From NCBI GenBank assembly GCA_047630175.1, contig JBLHVI010000049.1, forward strand, positions 1-21,443: a DNA stretch of 21,443 nucleotides. Reading direction: 5' to 3'. How positions within the stretch are numbered: position 1 is the first letter of the stretch; each line of letters opens with the position of its first letter. A program made the position numbers and the translations under genes. This stretch comes from UBA4582 sp047630175 (lineage in GTDB: Bacteria > Pseudomonadota > Gammaproteobacteria > Pseudomonadales > Azotimanducaceae). Positions 7,105 to 16,220 of the stretch are shown here, in pieces. The notes under the pieces were generated by a model, which saw only the letters and a program-made list of their open reading frames with translations, was not told where the DNA came from and made no database searches.

Positions 7105-10002
7105 CTGGGACCGGGTCTCCTTTAGATGCTCTATCTCTGTTGACCGTACTGTGTCGTTGATGCGCTGTAACGCAGACAGCCGGTCTATTTCAAGATCCAG
7201 GGCCGTGGCCGCTCGATCTGCCGCTTGGGTTCGCAAATCCATTAACTGGCTTTTAGCTAAAGTACGTGCAGCCTCCAGCATCTTCTTGATGCCGCCTCGC
7301 TGGGATTCAACAATACCACCGAGGGCGGATTTTGGTACATCCAGCTTAACTACTTCAAAATCATTCCAAGCCATATGGTCACTGATGTCCGTAAGCCCCG
7401 GTTGCATCAACAGCCGAATAACCCTTGGCGGTAAATAACGATCTACCATTAGCCCCTTAGGCGCAACGCAGTCAGCGATATACAAGGTTTCGACCAGCAA
7501 GGTGCCGGCGGGCAAGTCTGGATGTTTGACGGCGATCATCGTGCTGTTGCCGTGAATATCTGAGCTCACCAGATCAATGGCCTGTTGTACTAAGGGATGC
7601 TCCCAGGTCAAGAACAGCACGTCCTCTCGTGCCAGTGCTGTGGCACGATCAAAGGTATATCGGAGACCGTCTTCCGGTAGTTCTGGGTAGTGGAAATGAT
7701 CCATAGTCTCTGCACTGACGGCATAGTGTCGGGCCATTGTATCGCTTGGTTTGACCCGCCAAACGGCATCACCTAATGGCTCTGACTCGAGACCGAAGCG
7801 CTCGAAAGACAATTCCATATATTCCATTAGCGCCGCGCCGCCGGCCTGTTCATCGACAGCAGTGACGATTCGCGCTGAAACGTCAGGGCGATGTGAATTG
7901 AGTGCCAACAGCTGGTCACGACCTTGTTTCAACTGACTCTGACGGGCTTCATTGAGCGTTTTGCTACGGCCTATGAAATCTTTCAGTTGTGAGGCGATAT
8001 TGCCTATTTTCTCAAAATCGGCGTACAACTCATCAAACAGACCTTGCGCTATGGCATTTGGTCCAACAAACAGACCAAGCCCCTCGGCATACCATTGATA
8101 CAAGCGTGCAGTGGCGGAGTGTTCGATATAGGGAATATGTATTTTAACGTCTTGGCGTTGACCAATACGGTCCAAACGGCCAATACGCTGTTCCAGTAAA
8201 TCGGGGCCCAGAGGTAGATCAAAAAGAACCAGATGGCTCGCAAATTGAAAGTTTCGACCCTCGCTACCAATTTCTGAACACAGCATCAATTGTGCGCCTC
8301 GATCAGTCTCGGCAAAGTAGTTAGCAGCGCGATCGCGCGAGACCAGATCCATACCTTCGTGAAATAGTGTCGTTCTTACCGGCAATATTCCCTGCAGGGT
8401 CTGATCCAACGCCATGACCGTAGAGCGGCGGGCACAAATCAGCAATATCTTTACGTCAGGATGGTCGACAATGAGATTAGCCAGCCAGCTAATGCGTGGG
8501 TCATTGCTTGTCCAGTCGGGCATGTCATCTTCAGGGAAGTAGCCGATATCGACACCCGGCAGCGAGGGCGCTGGCAGCGCGTGGGGCAGCGCAATGCGAC
8601 GAGGAAACCCTTTGACGGAGGCGCGCACATTGCGAAACAAGACCCGCCCAGTACCATAACGATCCAGTACAGCGTCAATGAGTGCGTTGTCATTAACGGG
8701 TTTGTCGACATCGATACCTGTCATCGACAATAGCGCTAACCTGGCCTTGCTAGCCTGATCGGATTTCTGTTGGGTCGCAAGAGCCGCTGATAAGCTAGGT
8801 TCTGATGAAACATGCCCAGATGCACTAGGCACGTTAGTTGACAGCTGCCTGACAAACTCAGCTATCTCTGCAAAATGTCGCTCTTCTTGCTGGAAACGCG
8901 CAAAGTCTTGATAACGTGAAGGATCCAGTAATCTTAGGCGCGCAAAGTGACCCTCACGGCCTAGTTGCTCTGGCGTGGCTGTCAATAGCAGCAGGCCCTG
9001 CGCAACATTGGCGAGCTGCTCCACTAACTGATACTCCGGGCTAGCGGCGTGCGGCGTCCATTGTAGGTGATGCGCCTCATCGACCACCATCAGATCCCAT
9101 TCAGTTGCCAGCGCCTGCTCCAGGCGCCGCGGATTATCGAGAAACAGGTCCAGGTTACACAGCATCAGCTGTTGGGCCTCAAATGGGTTAAAGGTAGCCC
9201 GTGTCCCATGCATCGACTCATTATCGCGCTCTTCGTCAGAGTCGTTAAGATAATCGCCTGTACCTGCGGCATTATCGGCGATGATCAGCTGACAGCGCTC
9301 TTCATCGAGCACAGTGAAGTGCAAATTAAAGCGTCGAATCATCTCCACAAACCACTGAAACGTCAGGGCGGGTGGCACCATGATCAAGACTCGGGCGGCA
9401 CGCCCCGTGATGAGTTGTTGATGGATGATTAATCCGGCTTCAATCGTCTTGCCCAAGCCTACTTCATCGGCCAGTAGTACTCGTGGTGCAAACCGCTGGG
9501 CGACTTCGTGGCCAATGTAAAGTTGATGCGGTATCAGCGAGACTCGCGGACCATAAAGTCCCCGGGCCTCACCTTTGGCAAGGCGAGCCAGCGCTTGGCG
9601 CGTGTTATAACGCAGGTTAAACCAACTATTGTCGTCCAGTTGATGCGTGAACAAACGATCCTCAGGCTTTGAAAACCTCAAGTTGGGATCAAGATCGATT
9701 TCACCAATGGCACCGTTCACCGCGGGCTCGATGTTTTGCACAGGACCGTAATATGTCATCAACGCGTCTTTTTCTTCGATCGTCTCGACGCAGATGGTAA
9801 TATCATCGCGGCTGGTCACCAGATCACCAATTTTGAACTCAACCCGCGTCAATGGTGCTTTTTGACGCGCATAAGTACGTTGCTCTGATGCCAGATCATA
9901 GGTCAAGCTAACGGTGCGGTCACTGACCTGCGTTATGCGACCAATGCCTAACTCTGGTTCGGCGGTGCTTATCCATTTTTGGTGTTCGTGAAACTCGCTC
10001 AT
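7039..10002 (-). CDS. rapA: RNA polymerase-associated SWI2/SNF2 ATPase RapA
   Basis: RapA (HepA) uses ATP to recycle RNA polymerase after transcription. From ATG 10002 the protein is 987 residues, against 968 in E. coli. The N-terminal Tudor-like RNA-polymerase-binding region covers about 1-115. The helicase core follows: LLADEVGLGKTIEAG (176-190, Walker A), DEAHH (308-312), LLTATPEQLG, then CSEIGSEGRNFQFASH and the arginine-finger motif LEQRIGRLDRIGQ. The C-terminal RapA-specific region ends in RLDGIRIIVAA, as in the family. Between the first two motifs is an acidic insert (about 242-270) absent from E. coli RapA. The frame is open for 23 codons upstream of the chosen ATG, but those would overlap the DUF1244 gene and match nothing. 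It is divergent from that gene with a 48-bp gap. Confidence 0.96.
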   Translation of the reverse strand: MSEFHEHQKWISTAEPELGIGRITQVSDRTVSLTYDLASEQRTYARQKAPLTRVEFKIGDLVTSRDDITICVETIEEKDALMTYYGPVQNIEPAVNGAIGEIDLDPNLRFSKPEDRLFTHQLDDNSWFNLRYNTRQALARLAKGEARGLYGPRVSLIPHQLYIGHEVAQRFAPRVLLADEVGLGKTIEAGLIIHQQLITGRAARVLIMVPPALTFQWFVEMIRRFNLHFTVLDEERCQLIIADNAAGTGDYLNDSDEERDNESMHGTRATFNPFEAQQLMLCNLDLFLDNPRRLEQALATEWDLMVVDEAHHLQWTPHAASPEYQLVEQLANVAQGLLLLTATPEQLGREGHFARLRLLDPSRYQDFARFQQEERHFAEIAEFVRQLSTNVPSASGHVSSEPSLSAALATQQKSDQASKARLALLSMTGIDVDKPVNDNALIDAVLDRYGTGRVLFRNVRASVKGFPRRIALPHALPAPSLPGVDIGYFPEDDMPDWTSNDPRISWLANLIVDHPDVKILLICARRSTVMALDQTLQGILPVRTTLFHEGMDLVSRDRAANYFAETDRGAQLMLCSEIGSEGRNFQFASHLVLFDLPLGPDLLEQRIGRLDRIGQRQDVKIHIPYIEHSATARLYQWYAEGLGLFVGPNAIAQGLFDELYADFEKIGNIASQLKDFIGRSKTLNEARQSQLKQGRDQLLALNSHRPDVSARIVTAVDEQAGGAALMEYMELSFERFGLESEPLGDAVWRVKPSDTMARHYAVSAETMDHFHYPELPEDGLRYTFDRATALAREDVLFLTWEHPLVQQAIDLVSSDIHGNSTMIAVKHPDLPAGTLLVETLYIADCVAPKGLMVDRYLPPRVIRLLMQPGLTDISDHMAWNDFEVVKLDVPKSALGGIVESQRGGIKKMLEAARTLAKSQLMDLRTQAADRAATALDLEIDRLSALQRINDTVRSTEIEHLKETRSQLLQVIARADVRLDGIRIIVAA

Positions 10003-10050
10003 AGGTAACCGTGTTAACCTTATACATGTGTAGTAAAACAGGAGGTCATT

Positions 10051-10344
10051 ATGGACCCGAAAACAACTCAAGCGTTAGAGGCAGCAGCTTTTAGAAGGCT
10101 AGTCGCGCATCTGGATGCGCATCCGGAAGTCCAGAATATCGACTTAATGAACCTTGCTGATTTTTGCCGAAATTGCCTCAGTAAGTGGTACAAAGCGGCG
10201 GCCGAGGATAAAGGAATCGATATGGATTATGAAGAGGCGCGGGAGATTATATACGGAATGCCCTACGCCGAGTGGAAGCTGCTGCATCAAGCGCCTGCGT
10301 CCGCAGACCAGCAAGCACGGTTTGATACAAGACAGGACAAGTAA
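10051..10344 (+). CDS. DUF1244 family protein
   Basis: This small soluble protein of 97 residues clearly belongs to DUF1244, a conserved proteobacterial family of unknown function. The diagnostic core is present: AAAFRRLVAHL (11-21), VQNIDLMNLADFCRNCLSKWY (27-47) with the CRNC pair at 39-42, then EAREIIYGMPYAEWK (62-76). The fold is expected to be mostly helical. The start is certain: a perfect AGGAGG sits 5 bases before ATG 10051. The last 15 residues are polar and poorly conserved. The gene is divergent from rapA, so the two promoters must overlap each other's 5' coding ends. No function is known, and the neighbourhood does not supply one. Confidence 0.9.
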   Translation: MDPKTTQALEAAAFRRLVAHLDAHPEVQNIDLMNLADFCRNCLSKWYKAAAEDKGIDMDYEEAREIIYGMPYAEWKLLHQAPASADQQARFDTRQDK

Positions 10345-10469
10345 CACAACGCCTATAACTGCCTAAACTTCTTCCCCAACCACCAAACAGATCGACACCT
10401 CAGTCAACGCGCGCCTAACTGCGAGCGAATCTAAGCCCGTCGCACTCAATAGAGATATCCAGGTCAACT

Positions 10470-12374
10470 ATGTCCATAGCTAGCTTTAAAAATGTCAGTG
10501 TCTATTATGGCACCGATACGATCCTCGACAAGGTCGAGTTTAACATTGAGAAGGGCGAACGCGTCTGTTTGACTGGCCGCAACGGCAGCGGCAAGAGCAC
10601 GTTAATGCGGCTGCTGTGTGGCCAGATTCAGGCAGATGAAGGCAATATTTGGCGCGAAAAGGCCCTGAGCTTCTCAAACCTAGAGCAAGACCTGCCAGCG
10701 GGTGACGACACCACTATATTTGCTGCGGTGGCAGCTGCATTCTTTGAAGCCGGTGAACTGCTGACGCAATATGCAGCGTTGGCGGCCGGTGAGTTTGATC
10801 AAGACAGCCTTGATAAGATGGCCGACCTGCAGACTAAAATCGAGGCTATCGATGGTTGGGTACTACACCATCGTGTTGAGTCTGTCCTACAACGGATGGG
10901 ATTGGCACCCGACGAGAAGCTTACGAACCTCTCGGGAGGCTGGCTCAAGCGCGTTGCAATCGCTAAATCGTTGGTGACAGAACCTGATGTTTGGTTACTT
11001 GACGAGCCGACTAACCATCTTGATATTCCTACCATCGAATGGCTGCAGACAGTGATGCTAGATTTTCCCGGTACCATTGTATTCGTCACTCACGACCGTG
11101 AATTAATGCAGTCAGTGGCGACGTCGATTGTCGAAGTCGATCGAGGCCAACTCAATCGCTGGGATTGCGACTACCTGACATTCCTAGAGCGACGCGAACA
11201 TGAGCGCGAAGTTGAGCAGACCCACAACAAGAAGTTTGATATTAACCTAAAGAAGGAAGAAGCTTGGATCCGCGAGGGCATCAAGGCGCGTCGAACACGC
11301 AATGAAGGCAGGGTGAGGGCGCTTGAGCAACTGCGTCTAGAACGTCAGAAACGACGTACCCAGGGGACATTGAAGCTGGCCGTAGACAGCGGTTCCGCCT
11401 CTGGCAAGATTGTAAAAGAACTTGTGGGAGTTTCAAAGTCTTATGCAAGCAGGCCGATCATTACGAACCTCGACCTTATTATTCAACGCGGTGACAGGAT
11501 AGGGCTGTTAGGGCCTAATGGTGCGGGCAAGTCAACGCTGATCAAGATTCTACTGGAGGGGCTTGCGGTTGATGCTGGTGAAGTCATTACCGGTACCAAA
11601 CTTGCACCTGCCTATTTTGACCAGGTGCGTGGCCAACTTAATCCTGACCAAAATGTGAAGGACTATATCGCGCAGGGGCGCGACTACATCACCATCAACG
11701 ACAAGGAAGTGCACGTCGTCACATATTTAGGCAACTTTATGTTTGACCCGGAGCAAGCCAGAGCACCCATAAGAACCTTATCCGGCGGCGAGCAAAATCG
11801 CTTATTACTGGCACGTCTGTTTTCATTGCCTACCAATCTTCTGGTTCTCGACGAACCCACCAACGACCTTGACGTTGAGAGCCTTGAACTGCTCGAAGAG
11901 CTTCTCGGGGACTACACGGGGACCGTCTTAATCGTATCTCATGATCGGTCGTTCCTCGACAATGTCGTATCGAGCCTGCTGGTGTTTGAAGGTGCCGGCG
12001 AAGTGGTGGAGTATGTTGGCGGCTATCATGACTGGATCGCCGGTGGAGGCAGCTTTGCTGGTTTGGCTGACAAGGCTCGCAAGCTTAACGAGGCACCATT
12101 GGAGGTCGTTCCTGCAACCCAAAGCTTGTCTTTTGAGGAACGCAAACGTGAAAAAGCTGATCGCCAACGTCGTGAACGTGAGTTGGCTAAAATTCCCGAT
12201 CAGATCGATGCACTTGAGCAGCAAGTAACTGCCCTACAGGTTTTAATTGCCGCACCGACATTTTTTCAACTAGCGGCCGCTGAACAGGATGGGCACTACG
12301 CTAAAGTCGCGGCCAAAGAGGGTGAGATGGCGAGCTTAATGGCGCGCTGGGAAACACTAGAGCAAGAAGGATAA
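10470..12374 (+). CDS. uup: ABC-F family ATPase Uup
   Basis: This 634-residue soluble ATPase has two ABC domains and no membrane segments. Domain 1 has GRNGSGKST (36-44), LSGGW (154-158) and LLDEPTNHLD (176-185). The charged linker EEAWIREGIKARRTRNEGRVRAL-type segment (263-285) is highly characteristic of Uup. Domain 2 has GPNGAGKST (348-356), LSGGEQNR (437-444) and LVLDEPTNDLD (458-468). A C-terminal coiled-coil domain (about 550-634) is present, as in E. coli Uup, where it binds DNA. ABC-F proteins act on the ribosome E site or on ribosome assembly; Uup loss in E. coli raises precise transposon excision. ATG 10470 is preceded by AGG at a 6-base distance. The 125 bp before it contain no further gene. 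Confidence 0.95.
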   Translation: MSIASFKNVSVYYGTDTILDKVEFNIEKGERVCLTGRNGSGKSTLMRLLCGQIQADEGNIWREKALSFSNLEQDLPAGDDTTIFAAVAAAFFEAGELLTQYAALAAGEFDQDSLDKMADLQTKIEAIDGWVLHHRVESVLQRMGLAPDEKLTNLSGGWLKRVAIAKSLVTEPDVWLLDEPTNHLDIPTIEWLQTVMLDFPGTIVFVTHDRELMQSVATSIVEVDRGQLNRWDCDYLTFLERREHEREVEQTHNKKFDINLKKEEAWIREGIKARRTRNEGRVRALEQLRLERQKRRTQGTLKLAVDSGSASGKIVKELVGVSKSYASRPIITNLDLIIQRGDRIGLLGPNGAGKSTLIKILLEGLAVDAGEVITGTKLAPAYFDQVRGQLNPDQNVKDYIAQGRDYITINDKEVHVVTYLGNFMFDPEQARAPIRTLSGGEQNRLLLARLFSLPTNLLVLDEPTNDLDVESLELLEELLGDYTGTVLIVSHDRSFLDNVVSSLLVFEGAGEVVEYVGGYHDWIAGGGSFAGLADKARKLNEAPLEVVPATQSLSFEERKREKADRQRRERELAKIPDQIDALEQQVTALQVLIAAPTFFQLAAAEQDGHYAKVAAKEGEMASLMARWETLEQEG

Positions 12375-12393
12375 ACGCAAAAGTTTCTTTTTA

Positions 12394-14349
12394 TCAAGGC
12401 TCAACTACAGGGATTAAGAGCGCAGAAACCGCCTCGGCAAGTGCTTTCTGGCTGAAAGGTTTTGCCAGAAAACTGCTTGCGATAACATCGGGCAAGTCGA
12501 TTTCAGAAGACCCTTCTAAGTAACCTGAAATAAACATGATTTTTAGGTTAGGTTGCTGCAAGAGGACTTTCTGGGCTATCTGCGGACCTTTGAGGGGCCC
12601 CGGAAGTAAGATATCAGACACCATCAGGTCGAAGTGAATATCCTGCGCGAGCAGGCTGTTTACTTCCGCCTCGTTGCTTGCTTCAAACACTTCATACTTG
12701 AGGTTTTTCAGAATGCGCTTAGTTAGCGCTCGCAGATCCTTGTCATCTTCTAGCAGCAAAATATGCTCGCCGTCGCCCTGAGGAAGGCTCGGTCTTGATC
12801 TTGATTGATTCTCTGCTTGAACCTCAACCGCTCGCGGTAACATCAGGGTTACGGTCGTGCCTTTGCCCTGTTCGCTCAGCAAATCAACATAGCCGCCTGA
12901 CTGGCGGATAAAACCAAATACCATGCTCAGACCTAGGCCGGTGCCTTTGCCTGTCTCTTTTGTCGTAAAAAAGGGCTCGAACGCCTGGTCAACATGGGCT
13001 GGTGACATGCCTGCGCCATTGTCTGTGAGACGAACGAAAACGCAGTCGCCATGCATCGTGCTGTTTTCCTTGGAGCCATCACGACCGTTGCCAACCTCGA
13101 TATGCAACCGACCACCTTGGGGCATTGCATCTCTGGCATTTAGCGCAAGGTTAATGACGGCGGTCTCAAGTTGAGTTGGGTCCACCTCACAAAACCAGAG
13201 AGCGGGGTCTTTATCGAGTATTATTTGAATATTGGCGCCCATCGTCGTCACTAACAGCGGCAGCATAGTGTCGAAACGTTGGCGAATATCAATAGTCTGG
13301 GGCTGCAGATGCTGGCGACGGGAGAAAGCTAGAAGTTGTTGAGTCAGAGCAACACCGCGGTCTACAGCACGTTGCACCGAGTTTTGAATATCTCTGGCAC
13401 CAGACTGATCAGGAATTAGATCGGCTAGGAGCTCAGTTCCGCTCTGAACCACATTTAGCAGGTTGTTGAAATCATGCGCAACACCACCGGTCAGCTGGCC
13501 CAACGCCTCCATTTTCTGCGACTGGCGCAATTGATTCTCAATTTTGATACTTTCAGTCAAGTCTCGGGCAGCGAATAAAATCTGGCGACCGCCATCGACT
13601 TCGAGAATTTCTGCATTGACGATGGTGGGCACGGCTCTTCCACCACGCGCATACAGTATCACCTCGTGGTTGCGCAGGTACCCTTGATCGGTGAGTGAAC
13701 GAACGATTTTTACCCGGTTTTCCTCGCTACCCCATATACCGAGAGCATCAGCAGTTGTGCCAATCGCCTCGTCGCTACTGAAACCAAGGCCTTGAATCCA
13801 GGCCGGGTTTACGTGAGTGAATGTGCCGGTGGTAAGGTGAGAGATACTCAACATAATCTGACTGGATTCAAACGTTTTTAGTAGCACCTGGTTGGTAGAA
13901 CGCAACTCGCTAAACATGCGCAGCTTTTCCGTGATGTCGCGACTGTTGCAAATAGCGCCCACAAAGCCGTCGATACAGAAGTGCCTACTAACCACTTCAA
14001 TATCTATCCATCCCTTGAGCTTACTTTTAAATTTGACCGTCAGAACGACAGAAGCAGATGCGCCAAACAGTACCTTGGTCAGCGCAGAAGTGACATTCTC
14101 AATATGATCGGGATGAACTAGGTTTACTACGGGCGTACCGATCAATTCGTCGGGTAAAAAACCAGCCAACGTTTCTATGGACGCGCTCTGATAAGCAATG
14201 ACACCTTGCTGATCAATGAGTGTGATGGTATCGAGGCTATTATCAAGCAATGCCTTGATGATGAGCGATTCATCAATCAATTTCTTGGATTGGTTTTCTT
14301 CCACGTTACAAAGCCACTGGTTTATAGGTGATTCAATGCCATTAGCCAT
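12394..14349 (-). CDS. soluble hybrid sensor histidine kinase (PAS-PAS-HisKA-HATPase-REC)
   Basis: With the ATG at 14349 this is a 651-residue hybrid kinase. It has a PAS domain at about 26-141 (DNSLDTITLIDQQGVIAYQS) and a second at about 151-271. The HisKA domain has phosphoacceptor His292 in GGVAHDFNNLL. The ATPase domain has ALNARDAM (N box), DNGAGM, FEPFFTTK and GTGLGLSMV. The C-terminal receiver begins ILLLEDDKD; its phosphoacceptor is Asp579 (SDILLPG) and the conserved Lys is 630 (AKPFS). There is no membrane segment or signal peptide, so it senses something in the cytoplasm through PAS. ATG 14349 has GAAGG just upstream; another ATG at 14376 without a clear site would add 9 residues. 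No response regulator, phosphotransfer or chemotaxis gene is adjacent, so its output is unknown. Confidence 0.9.
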   Translation of the reverse strand: MANGIESPINQWLCNVEENQSKKLIDESLIIKALLDNSLDTITLIDQQGVIAYQSASIETLAGFLPDELIGTPVVNLVHPDHIENVTSALTKVLFGASASVVLTVKFKSKLKGWIDIEVVSRHFCIDGFVGAICNSRDITEKLRMFSELRSTNQVLLKTFESSQIMLSISHLTTGTFTHVNPAWIQGLGFSSDEAIGTTADALGIWGSEENRVKIVRSLTDQGYLRNHEVILYARGGRAVPTIVNAEILEVDGGRQILFAARDLTESIKIENQLRQSQKMEALGQLTGGVAHDFNNLLNVVQSGTELLADLIPDQSGARDIQNSVQRAVDRGVALTQQLLAFSRRQHLQPQTIDIRQRFDTMLPLLVTTMGANIQIILDKDPALWFCEVDPTQLETAVINLALNARDAMPQGGRLHIEVGNGRDGSKENSTMHGDCVFVRLTDNGAGMSPAHVDQAFEPFFTTKETGKGTGLGLSMVFGFIRQSGGYVDLLSEQGKGTTVTLMLPRAVEVQAENQSRSRPSLPQGDGEHILLLEDDKDLRALTKRILKNLKYEVFEASNEAEVNSLLAQDIHFDLMVSDILLPGPLKGPQIAQKVLLQQPNLKIMFISGYLEGSSEIDLPDVIASSFLAKPFSQKALAEAVSALLIPVVEP

Positions 14350-14486
14350 GCTGCCTTCACCTAAAGCAATCGTCATGACCGACCTGTATCTACATTGTAC
14401 TACGGCAGCACTATAATAGAGCGTGCTGTTAAACAACCGTCCCGGGTACTCGCGAATTGATCAATGCCGAAAGACCCTTAGCGTTT

Positions 14487-14492
14487 AGTATA
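14487..14492 (-). promoter_or_regulatory. candidate -10 element upstream of the hybrid kinase
   Basis: On the minus strand the thyA-kinase gap contains TATACT, a 5/6 match to the -10 consensus, with only an AT-rich stretch at the -35 position. It would give the kinase its own transcript with a leader of about 130 bases. A palindrome TTGATCAA lies downstream at 14457-14464. Weak evidence. Confidence 0.25.
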
Positions 14493-14534
14493 GACCGTTG
14501 GAGGAAAAGTAAAATTGAGTCTGATTAGGTTTTG

Positions 14535-15374
14535 CTAAACAGCCATATTGGCGTGAATAGCCGGGTGACTTTGGTAGTTCTGCAAGCTGAAGTCCGTCAT
14601 AACGAAATCATCAACGGATGTTTGGCCACGATCAACAATCTCAAGTTGCGGTAAGGGCAAAGGCGTGCGCGCCAGTTGCTCGCGGCACTGCGGTACAGCG
14701 TCGAGATAGATATGGGCGTCAGCAATGGTATGTACGAAGTCCCAAGCCTGCAAACCCGTTATGCGAGCCACGATTTGTAACAACAGGGAATAACTAGCAA
14801 TATTAAGTGGCACACCCAAAAACATGTCGGCAGAACGCTGATACATCATCAGCGATAGCTTGTCATCGGCCACATAGAACTGGAACAGCGCGTGGCAAGG
14901 TGGCAACGCAACAGATTCAGGATCGGATTCAGCAGGATTCCACGCATTAACAATAATACGCCGAGACTCCGGGTTGTGACGAATCAACTCAATGGCGTCG
15001 TTGAGTTGATCCACTTGTGTGCCGTTGGGACTCTGCCAATGGCGCCACTGTTGACCATAGACACGACCCATATCACCATCGTTGCTATTTAGACCATGAC
15101 GTCGCAGGTAGTCAGCGTAGTTTAGGTCCCAAAGCTTGTTGTGAGGGTAGATAGTCTTTAGATCGTTGATATTGCCAGACCCGCTGATAAACCACAGCAG
15201 TTCCGACACCATAGACTTCCATACCAGTTTTTTGGTCGTTACAGCAGGGAAACCGTCAGGCAAGTGATAACGAGCCTGCAAGCCAAAACAGGACAGGGTG
15301 CCAACGCCGGTGCGATCACCACGTTTTATACCCGTATCGAGGATCTGCTGTAACTGGGCAAGATACGTGTTCAT
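14535..15374 (-). CDS. thyA: thymidylate synthase
   Basis: ThyA methylates dUMP to dTMP with methylenetetrahydrofolate and supplies the last deoxynucleotide for DNA synthesis. The 279-residue protein starts MNTYLAQLQQILDTGIKRGDRTGVGT and carries the usual blocks: TTKKLVWKSMVSELLWFISG (46-65), GRVYGQQWRHW, the catalytic Cys160 in ALPPCHALFQFYV, QRSADMFLGVPLNIASY and the substrate-binding HIYLDAV. It ends HANMAV in place of the common KAPVAV-type end. It is a little longer than E. coli ThyA (264). Its ATG follows the nrdJb stop codon directly (TAAATG) and has no strong Shine-Dalgarno of its own, so it is probably translated by coupling. Ribonucleotide reduction and dTMP synthesis are thus in one operon. 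Confidence 0.97.
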   Translation of the reverse strand: MNTYLAQLQQILDTGIKRGDRTGVGTLSCFGLQARYHLPDGFPAVTTKKLVWKSMVSELLWFISGSGNINDLKTIYPHNKLWDLNYADYLRRHGLNSNDGDMGRVYGQQWRHWQSPNGTQVDQLNDAIELIRHNPESRRIIVNAWNPAESDPESVALPPCHALFQFYVADDKLSLMMYQRSADMFLGVPLNIASYSLLLQIVARITGLQAWDFVHTIADAHIYLDAVPQCREQLARTPLPLPQLEIVDRGQTSVDDFVMTDFSLQNYQSHPAIHANMAV

Positions 15375-16073
15375 TTAGCCACACTTGCTGTCGCCGCAAG
15401 ACAGACAGGTCATGCAGCCATCGAGTAACACCATAGCTTGAGTATTGCACTTCATGCACATCTGAGCGCCAGGGGGGTAACTTTCAACATCGCTACCGTT
15501 GTCTGAAGTTGTTGTCTTATTCACGGACGGCGTGCCGTTGGCAGTTTCCAATGCGGCGCGCTTTTCAGCGATCAACGCTTTGTGCGCATCACTGAGTTCC
15601 TCATCCTCAATCAGACCACACTTCTTCATGTGTGTTTCTAGCACCTCGCCAATCTCAGCAACCAGAGACGGCATGAACCGACCGCCTTTCTTAAAGTAGC
15701 CACCCTGTGGGTCAAATACTTCCTTGAGTTCCGTGACCATAAAGGTTGCATCGCCACCCTTGCGGAAGACGGCTGAGATAACCCGCGTCAGAGCCAGTAC
15801 CCACTGAAAGTGCTCCATATTTTTGGAGTTTATAAAAATTTCGAAGGGGTACTCTTGCTCGTGCTCGGTGCCAGTGTTCAAGACGATATTGTTGACCGTA
15901 ATGTATAGCGCGTGGTCTGACAGGGGTGTCTTAATCTTGTAGGTATAGCCCTTCAGCTCTTCGGGTCTTTTGATCTCTTCATGCATAATGTCCCGTTTCG
16001 AAACTTCGGGCACGACTGGCTCATCCTTTTTGAGGCTGTAGCTTGTAATCTTCTTATTTATTTGTATAACCAT
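15375..16073 (-). CDS. nrdJb: class II ribonucleotide reductase, NrdJb subunit
   Basis: This is the separately encoded C-terminal part of the split B12-dependent ribonucleotide reductase known from Pseudomonas (NrdJa/NrdJb). The 232-residue protein has a TSCPD-type domain at about 40-150 (PFEIFINSKNMEHFQWVLALTRVISAVFRKGGD), a variable Ser/Thr-rich linker at 180-200, and a Cys-rich tail with CMKC (206-209), CMTCLSC (220-226) and a final Cys at 231. In unsplit class II enzymes the C-terminal cysteines re-reduce the active-site disulphide; this tail is the likely equivalent. ATG 16073 is preceded by AGGA with 8 bases of spacing. It sits 177 bp downstream of nrdJa and abuts thyA. It has no catalytic function without NrdJa. 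Confidence 0.93.
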   Translation of the reverse strand: MVIQINKKITSYSLKKDEPVVPEVSKRDIMHEEIKRPEELKGYTYKIKTPLSDHALYITVNNIVLNTGTEHEQEYPFEIFINSKNMEHFQWVLALTRVISAVFRKGGDATFMVTELKEVFDPQGGYFKKGGRFMPSLVAEIGEVLETHMKKCGLIEDEELSDAHKALIAEKRAALETANGTPSVNKTTTSDNGSDVESYPPGAQMCMKCNTQAMVLLDGCMTCLSCGDSKCG

Positions 16074-16105
16074 TACGAAATCCTAATGTATCTCTGTCGC
16101 GTGAA

Positions 16106-16220
16106 AATAGGTTTTTAGACGGTTACTCATCGACGAACCGTCACCTCAACACCGCCTATTAGATCCACTCGTTAAATTATTCATGGACGCTGCCTAAACG
16201 TGCTGCGTAACAAACCTATT
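16106..16220 (-). promoter_or_regulatory. nested stem-loop in the nrdJa-nrdJb spacer
   Basis: In the minus-strand transcript, AATAGGTTT (complement of 16212-16220) can pair with AAACCTATT (complement of 16106-16114), a perfect 9-bp outer stem. Inside it, GACGGTT and AACCGTC (16118-16124 and 16136-16142) form a perfect 7-bp hairpin with an 11-base loop. The inner hairpin is followed by TAAAAACC, not a U-run, so a classical terminator is unlikely. It could process, stabilise or attenuate the mRNA and set the NrdJa to NrdJb ratio. The repeats are seen; the function is inferred. Confidence 0.4.

Noticed and set aside
10345..10469. Small gene or RNA between DUF1244 and uup
   Set aside because: The 125 bp show no open frame with a start signal, no stable hairpin and no tRNA-like fold; probably just the uup upstream region.
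14457..14464. TTGATCAA as an FNR/Anr site upstream of the hybrid kinase
   Set aside because: The FNR site needs four bases between the half-sites (TTGATnnnnATCAA); this is only an 8-bp palindrome.
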